From Anaerolineae bacterium (GTDB taxonomy: Bacteria; Chloroflexota; Anaerolineae; Aggregatilineales; Phototrophicaceae), in assembly GCA_022824365.1 (NCBI GenBank), contig JAJEAA010000020.1:62001-126000 (forward strand): DNA of 64,000 nucleotides, written 5' to 3'. Under the pieces are notes generated by a model that was not told the DNA's origin, did not search any database, and saw only the letters and a list, made by a program, of their open reading frames with translations. Below, in pieces: positions 60,119-64,000 of the stretch. Each line of letters opens with the position of its first letter. Position 1 is the stretch's first letter. The position numbers and the translations under genes were made by a program.

Positions 60119-61096
60119 ATGCACAAATACATCATCCGCCGCCTGCTTCTAACGATTATCGTCATCATCGGCGTCACTTTCTTGACCTTCATCTCCATTC
60201 ATCTCTCCGGCGATCCGACGATCTTCTATATCAGCGAGCGGGCAAGCAAAGAAGAACGGCTCGAAGCGCAGCGACGCCTCGGCTTCGATCGCCCGCTGCC
60301 TGAACAATACATCAGTTTTCTCGTCAACCTGGCGCGCGGCGATACCGGCAACTCCCTGCTGCACCGCGTGCCGGCCTTTGGCGTCGTCATGGAGCGCATG
60401 CCCGCCACCCTTGAATTGACGATATGCGGCTTCATTTTTTCGACCCTGGTCGCCTTCCCGATCGGCTTCGCGGCCGCGACCAAACGCGGCACCATGACCG
60501 ATGGCACCCTCATGCTCGCCGCCATGTTTGGTCAATCCATGCCCAGTTTCTGGCTCGGTCTCATGTTCATCTTATTTTTCGGCGTCACCCTGCGCTGGAT
60601 GCCGGTCTCGGGCCATGTGCCATTTATCAAGCCCTTGCTCGAAGGCAACACCGCCGAAGCCTTCGCCAACCTGCCCAATGCTCTCCGCTATCTCGCCATG
60701 CCGGTCGTTACCGTTTCGGTCTTTTCCATCGCCCGCAACTCGCGGCTGATCCGCTCCGCTGTGCTCGAAGTCCTGCGTCAGGACTACGTCGTCACCGCCC
60801 GCAGCAAAGGCTTGACCGAGCGCACAGTTCTCGTTCGTCATGCCTTTCGCAACGCGCTCATCCCCATCGTCACTGTCATCGGCCTGCAATTCGCCTTCCT
60901 GCTAAGCGGCGTCATCGTCACTGAAACCGTCTTCTCCTGGCCCGGCGTCGGCCGCCTGGTCTTCGACGCCATCAACAACCGCGATCTGCCGCTGGTGCAG
61001 ACCGCCGTCGTTTTGCTCGCCATCCTTTTCGTATTCACCAACTTGATCATCGATCTCCTCTACGGCGTCCTTGATCCGCGCATTCGACTCGAGTAA
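60119..61096 (+). CDS. Peptide ABC transporter permease, DppB type
   Basis: A 325-residue DppB-type permease. Six helices, first at 10-30 (L-L-L-T-I-I-V-I-I-G-V-T-F). The periplasmic loop has S-G-D-P-T-I-F-Y and F-D-R-P-L-P-E-Q-Y. The EAA loop is T-A-R-S-K-G-L-T-E-R-T-V-L-V-R-H-A-F-R-N-A, and the end F-S-W-P-G-V-G-R and L-L-Y-G-V-L-D-P-R-I. GGAG lies before the ATG. Second gene of the third importer, which has no ATPase gene in the window. Confidence 0.94.
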   Translation: MHKYIIRRLLLTIIVIIGVTFLTFISIHLSGDPTIFYISERASKEERLEAQRRLGFDRPLPEQYISFLVNLARGDTGNSLLHRVPAFGVVMERMPATLELTICGFIFSTLVAFPIGFAAATKRGTMTDGTLMLAAMFGQSMPSFWLGLMFILFFGVTLRWMPVSGHVPFIKPLLEGNTAEAFANLPNALRYLAMPVVTVSVFSIARNSRLIRSAVLEVLRQDYVVTARSKGLTERTVLVRHAFRNALIPIVTVIGLQFAFLLSGVIVTETVFSWPGVGRLVFDAINNRDLPLVQTAVVLLAILFVFTNLIIDLLYGVLDPRIRLE

Positions 61097-61107
61097 AGGG
61101 AGTGACT

Positions 61108-62037
61108 GTGAGCCGCAGCCCGATCAACACGCTCGAAATCGACCAACTTTACGAGACGCCCTCGACCGCGCGCCGCGCCGTCAAAAGCATGATCCAGGCG
61201 CGTTATCCTCTGGTCGCCGTCTTCTTCCTCGCTCTGATCGCGCTCTGCGCCATCTTCGCGCTCCAGATCGCGCCCAAAGATCCCAACCGCGTCGAGATCT
61301 TCTCCGTGCTTAAACCACCGCTGAGTTACGACCGAAATGGTCAGCTGCAACACCTGCTCGGCAGCGACTCGACCGGGCGCGATGTCTTTTCCCGCGTCGT
61401 GTTTGGGGCGCGCGTCTCCGTTACTGTTGGCTTGGTCGCGGTCGGCATCGGCGGCGGCTCCGGCGCCATTCTTGGTCTGCTCGCCGGTTATTTTGGCGGG
61501 CGCGTCGACGATATCATCATGCGCCTGGCCGATATTCAGCTCGCCTTCCCCTTCATTCTCTTCGCCATCATGGTCTTGTCAGTGCTCGGCGAGGGCTTGT
61601 TCAATCTTGTCTTCGTGCTCGGTGTGGGACAGTGGGTCGTCTATGCCCGTATCGCCCGTGGCGAAACCCTTGCCCAACGCGAGAAAGAATACGTCGAAGC
61701 GGTAAAAGCGCTGGGCGCCACCGAATGGCGTATCCTCTTTCGCACCATCTTGCCCAACATCTTGACGCCCCTGATCGTTATCGCCTCCTTTAACGTCGCC
61801 GGTGTCATCCTCTCCGAGGCATCGCTCTCTTTCCTCGGTCTCGGCGTGCCGGAGAACGTGCCGACCTGGGGCGCCATGCTCGCTGACAGCCGCAATCAAT
61901 TGCTCAGCGGCTCCTGGTGGCTGGCGGTATTCCCCGGTATCGCTATCATGCTTACTGTCGTCTCGATCAATGTGCTGGGCGATTGGCTGCGCGACTTTCT
62001 CGATCCGCGGCTGCGCGGCTCTGGGCAAGGCCTATAG
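61108..62037 (+). CDS. Peptide ABC transporter permease, DppC type
   Basis: A DppC-type permease of about 309 residues. GTG starts at 61102 and 61108 are in frame; GGGAG at 61098-61102 supports the second. The periplasmic segment has L-G-S-D-S-T-G-R-D-V-F-S, the EAA loop A-V-K-A-L-G-A-T-E-W-R-I-L, and then E-A-S-L-S-F-L-G-L-G and the final G-D-W-L-R-D-F-L-D-P-R-L. It starts about 12 bases after DppB. The ATPases of this importer must be encoded elsewhere, possibly shared with the fused ATPase at 12.7 kb. Confidence 0.94.
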   Translation: MSRSPINTLEIDQLYETPSTARRAVKSMIQARYPLVAVFFLALIALCAIFALQIAPKDPNRVEIFSVLKPPLSYDRNGQLQHLLGSDSTGRDVFSRVVFGARVSVTVGLVAVGIGGGSGAILGLLAGYFGGRVDDIIMRLADIQLAFPFILFAIMVLSVLGEGLFNLVFVLGVGQWVVYARIARGETLAQREKEYVEAVKALGATEWRILFRTILPNILTPLIVIASFNVAGVILSEASLSFLGLGVPENVPTWGAMLADSRNQLLSGSWWLAVFPGIAIMLTVVSINVLGDWLRDFLDPRLRGSGQGL

Positions 62038-62046
62038 GAGGGGCTT

Positions 62047-62781
62047 ATGTTGCAGGGACAAGCGGCGATTGTCACGGGCGCGGCGCAGGGGCTGGGTTAC
62101 GCCATCGCCAAAGCTTATGGGGCTGAGGGCATGCGAGTGGCGCTGCTGGATATCCGCGGCGATCTGCTGGCGGATGTCGCGGCTGAAATCAAGCAAATCG
62201 GCGGCGATGCCTTGCCGATCACGGTGGACCTTTCCGATGCCGGCGAAACAGAGCGCGCGGTTGACGCGGCGTTGGCTCGTTTCGGGGCGCCACGCGTCTT
62301 GGTGCATAACGCGGCGCTGTTGATCACACGCTCCATGCGCGAGATCACGCTGGCGGATTGGCAGAAAGAAATCAATATCATCTTGCAGGCGGCTTTCATC
62401 TTGAGCAAGGCGGTCTGGGAGCCGATGATCGACGGCGGCGGCGGTAGCATCGTTTACCTCTCCTCCGGCTCCGGTTATCGTGGCTTCATCGAAGAGGTGG
62501 CCTACAACCCCGGCAAGCATGGCATTGAAGGCTTGATGAAATGCCTGGCGCTGGAAGGCAAAGAATTCAATATCGCTGTCAACGCCGCCACGCCCGGCGC
62601 GCCGATCAATACGCCGATGTCGGCGCAGAATTACACTGAGGCGCTGAAGCAGCGGTGGGTGGACCCGGCTTTGCTGGCGCCGGCATTTGTGTTTCTGGCG
62701 CGGCAAGATGCCGGCGGGCTGACGGGGCATCGCGTCGCCGCCCGCAGCGATGGCAACTGGGATGCGATCAATCTGCTCTAG
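62047..62781 (+). CDS. Short-chain dehydrogenase/reductase (SDR)
   Basis: A 244-residue classical SDR. T-G-A-A-Q-G-L-G (10-17), Asp35 after strand 2 (L-L-D-I-R), which suggests NAD, N-A-A at 88-90, catalytic Ser in S-S-G-S-G, Tyr153 and Lys157 (Y-N-P-G-K). TAGGAGGGG precedes the ATG, 9 bases after the DppC stop, so it is probably the fourth gene of the importer operon. Confidence 0.92.
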   Translation: MLQGQAAIVTGAAQGLGYAIAKAYGAEGMRVALLDIRGDLLADVAAEIKQIGGDALPITVDLSDAGETERAVDAALARFGAPRVLVHNAALLITRSMREITLADWQKEINIILQAAFILSKAVWEPMIDGGGGSIVYLSSGSGYRGFIEEVAYNPGKHGIEGLMKCLALEGKEFNIAVNAATPGAPINTPMSAQNYTEALKQRWVDPALLAPAFVFLARQDAGGLTGHRVAARSDGNWDAINLL

Positions 62782-62812
62782 GCATAAGACGCAAACGAAA
62801 GGACGAACAACG

Positions 62813-63736
62813 ATGGCTGAACATTATCTTGACGACAGTGTGACCCAACCCTTCTGGGATAACTCAGTCACACCGCGTCTCTACATTGATCCCGGTGACA
62901 CAGTCGTCATCGAATGCGCCGAACCGGTCGGGCAACTCAGGCCTGATTCCAACGCCACTGACCTGGCGAATATCGACTTCAGCCTGGTCCACGCCTTGAC
63001 CGGCTCCATCTTTATCAACGACGCTGCCGTCGGCGATGCGCTGGAGGTGGAAATCCTCGATATGCGACACAAAGGTTGGGGCTGGACCGGGCATATCCCC
63101 AATTTCGGCTTGCTGGCTGAAGACTTTGATTATAGCTATATCCATCACTGGGCGCTGGAAGGCGATACCTGCCGCTTTGGGCTCAACGGCATCACGCTGC
63201 CCTTCGAGCCTTTTCCCGGCTGTGTCGGCGTCGCGCCAGCGGAAGCCGGCCGCTTGAACACGATCCCACCCCGCATCAACGGCGGTAATGTCGATGTTCG
63301 CGACCTGGTCGTCGGCTGCACATTCTGGCTGCCCGTGCTGGCGCCGGGCGCGCTCTTCTCCACCGGCGATTGCCACAGCGCCCAAGGCCAGGGCGAGGTC
63401 AGCGGCATCGCCCTCGAATCGCCGATGACCGTGACCATGCGCTTCAACCTGCGCAAAGACCTCGCGATCAAGGAATTGCAGATTCAGCGTCCCAGCCCGA
63501 TGACCGTAACCGACAGCGCCGGTTACTACATCACTACCGCCCACGGACCCGATCTGATGGAGAACGCCAAGAACGCTGTCCGCTACATGATCGACTGGCT
63601 TATGCAAAATCACAATTTGGACGCCAGCCAGGCTTACTGCCTTTGCAGCACCGCCGGCGACCTGAAGATCGCTGAAATTGTGGACGCGCCGAATTGGGTG
63701 GTCGCTTTCCACATGCCGCTGAGCATATTTGCCTAG
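62813..63736 (+). CDS. Acetamidase/formamidase family protein
   Basis: A 307-residue FmdA/AmdA-type amidase, which hydrolyses formamide or short amides to ammonia and acid. Features are the L-Y-I-D-P-G-D-T-V opening, G-S-I-F-I-N-D-A-A-V-G-D-A-L, the G-D-C-H-S-A-Q-G-Q-G-E-V metal/active-site loop, G-N-V-D-V-R-D-L, and the Y-C-L-C-S-T-A-G-D-L-K-I near the C terminus. The start at 62813 has AAAGGA upstream; the longer frame is rejected. It follows the SDR and permeases, fitting an importer for amide-bearing solutes. Confidence 0.92.
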   Translation: MAEHYLDDSVTQPFWDNSVTPRLYIDPGDTVVIECAEPVGQLRPDSNATDLANIDFSLVHALTGSIFINDAAVGDALEVEILDMRHKGWGWTGHIPNFGLLAEDFDYSYIHHWALEGDTCRFGLNGITLPFEPFPGCVGVAPAEAGRLNTIPPRINGGNVDVRDLVVGCTFWLPVLAPGALFSTGDCHSAQGQGEVSGIALESPMTVTMRFNLRKDLAIKELQIQRPSPMTVTDSAGYYITTAHGPDLMENAKNAVRYMIDWLMQNHNLDASQAYCLCSTAGDLKIAEIVDAPNWVVAFHMPLSIFA

Positions 63737-63987
63737 CGCCTGAATCATTGCCGCATCGATCTACCGCCGATAGCGCGATCTCCTCTATACTTAATCAGGC
63801 TATCGCCCGGCGCTAGCGGAGTCCTTGTTCGTCCAGCGCTGAGAGCGAGTTCATCGTTAATACGCCGGCGCCTGAATTAGGCGCCACTGCTCTGGCCGGT
63901 AAAAGGTCAAGACTTGTGCCGGGCAGAATATTATGATAGTGTTAAGATAGTTAAAGTATGTTTAATTATATGAGGAACGCAGCGATC
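63737..63987. other. Intergenic stretch upstream of the next gene
   Basis: About 250 bases, AT-rich at its end. TATACT occurs at 63786-63791 without a good -35. GTTAAGATAGTTAAAG repeats GTTAA near 63941-63956. No repeat-family member or RNA gene was recognised. Confidence 0.35.
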
Positions 63988-64000
63988 ATGGCAGGGAAGG
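63988..64000 (+). CDS. Possible start of a gene cut by the window edge
   Basis: An ATG (reading M-A-G-K) with AGGA about 10 bases upstream after a promoter-like AT-rich leader. Only four codons are visible, so no product can be named. Confidence 0.3.

Noticed and set aside
1-64000. tRNA, rRNA, riboswitch, prophage or IS transposase genes
   Set aside because: Scanned by eye in all gaps; no cloverleaf, conserved aptamer core or transposase motif was recognised. A covariance-model search would be decisive.

Overview
The window looks like chromosomal DNA of a free-living or host-associated heterotrophic bacterium, most likely a Chloroflexota (Anaerolineae-like) lineage. This is an inference: there is no rRNA or tRNA gene to anchor it. 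It rests on moderately high GC, strong AAGGAGG-type ribosome sites, several dipeptide/oligopeptide ABC systems, a recurrent C-terminal module (W-G-Y-D-Q ... L-P-P-G-x-Y ... G-L-Y) that I know from Chloroflexota membrane proteins, DUF4438 proteins, and abundant short palindromic intergenic repeats. No phage, plasmid, IS transposase or CRISPR array was seen.

Layout. 0-8.7 kb: the end of a DppC permease, an M20 dipeptidase, an unusual M28 peptidase, an Asp/Glu/hydantoin racemase, a membrane paralogue (copy A), a metal amidohydrolase and a CapA-type phosphoesterase. 8.8-14.9 kb: a complete peptide importer made of a substrate-binding protein, two permeases and a fused double ATPase. The binding protein appears to be circularly permuted. 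14.9-20.0 kb: three tandem membrane paralogues (copies B, C, D). 20-29.4 kb: an alcohol dehydrogenase, a sulfatase, two xylose-isomerase-like sugar isomerases, a LarA-type isomerase, an orphan DNA methyltransferase, a homocysteine methyltransferase and an SDR. 29.4-34 kb (minus strand): a second peptide importer whose binding protein is separated from its permeases by a small-protein/HNH nuclease cassette. 34-43 kb: an aspartoacylase-like deacylase, a Gfo/Idh oxidoreductase, a spondin-domain protein with a Met/Asp-only tail, a second DNA methyltransferase coupled to a sialidase-like protein, a DinB protein and a ~990-residue N-6 DNA methylase. 43-50 kb: MsrB, a thioesterase, and a branched-chain amino-acid (Liv) importer carrying an embedded acetyltransferase gene. 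50-58 kb: a luciferase-like oxidoreductase, a 2-hydroxyacid dehydrogenase, a DUF4438 pair, a VOC protein, a malate/lactate dehydrogenase-family enzyme, and a degenerate aminotransferase coupled to an intact one. 58-64 kb: a third peptide importer (binding protein plus two permeases), an SDR and an acetamidase/formamidase.

Together the genes describe uptake and breakdown of peptides, modified amino acids, amides and (sulfated or acidic) sugars. The most notable observations are: (1) a substrate-binding protein whose C-terminal lobe segment has moved to the N terminus; (2) palindromic repeats lying between the binding-protein gene and the next operon genes in all four complete importers; (3) palindromic elements inserted in frame inside two coding genes; (4) a four-copy family of 8-TM membrane proteins with conserved acidic motifs in or near the membrane; (5) a pseudo-aminotransferase translationally coupled to its active paralogue; (6) an M28 peptidase lacking the Glu-Glu pair.
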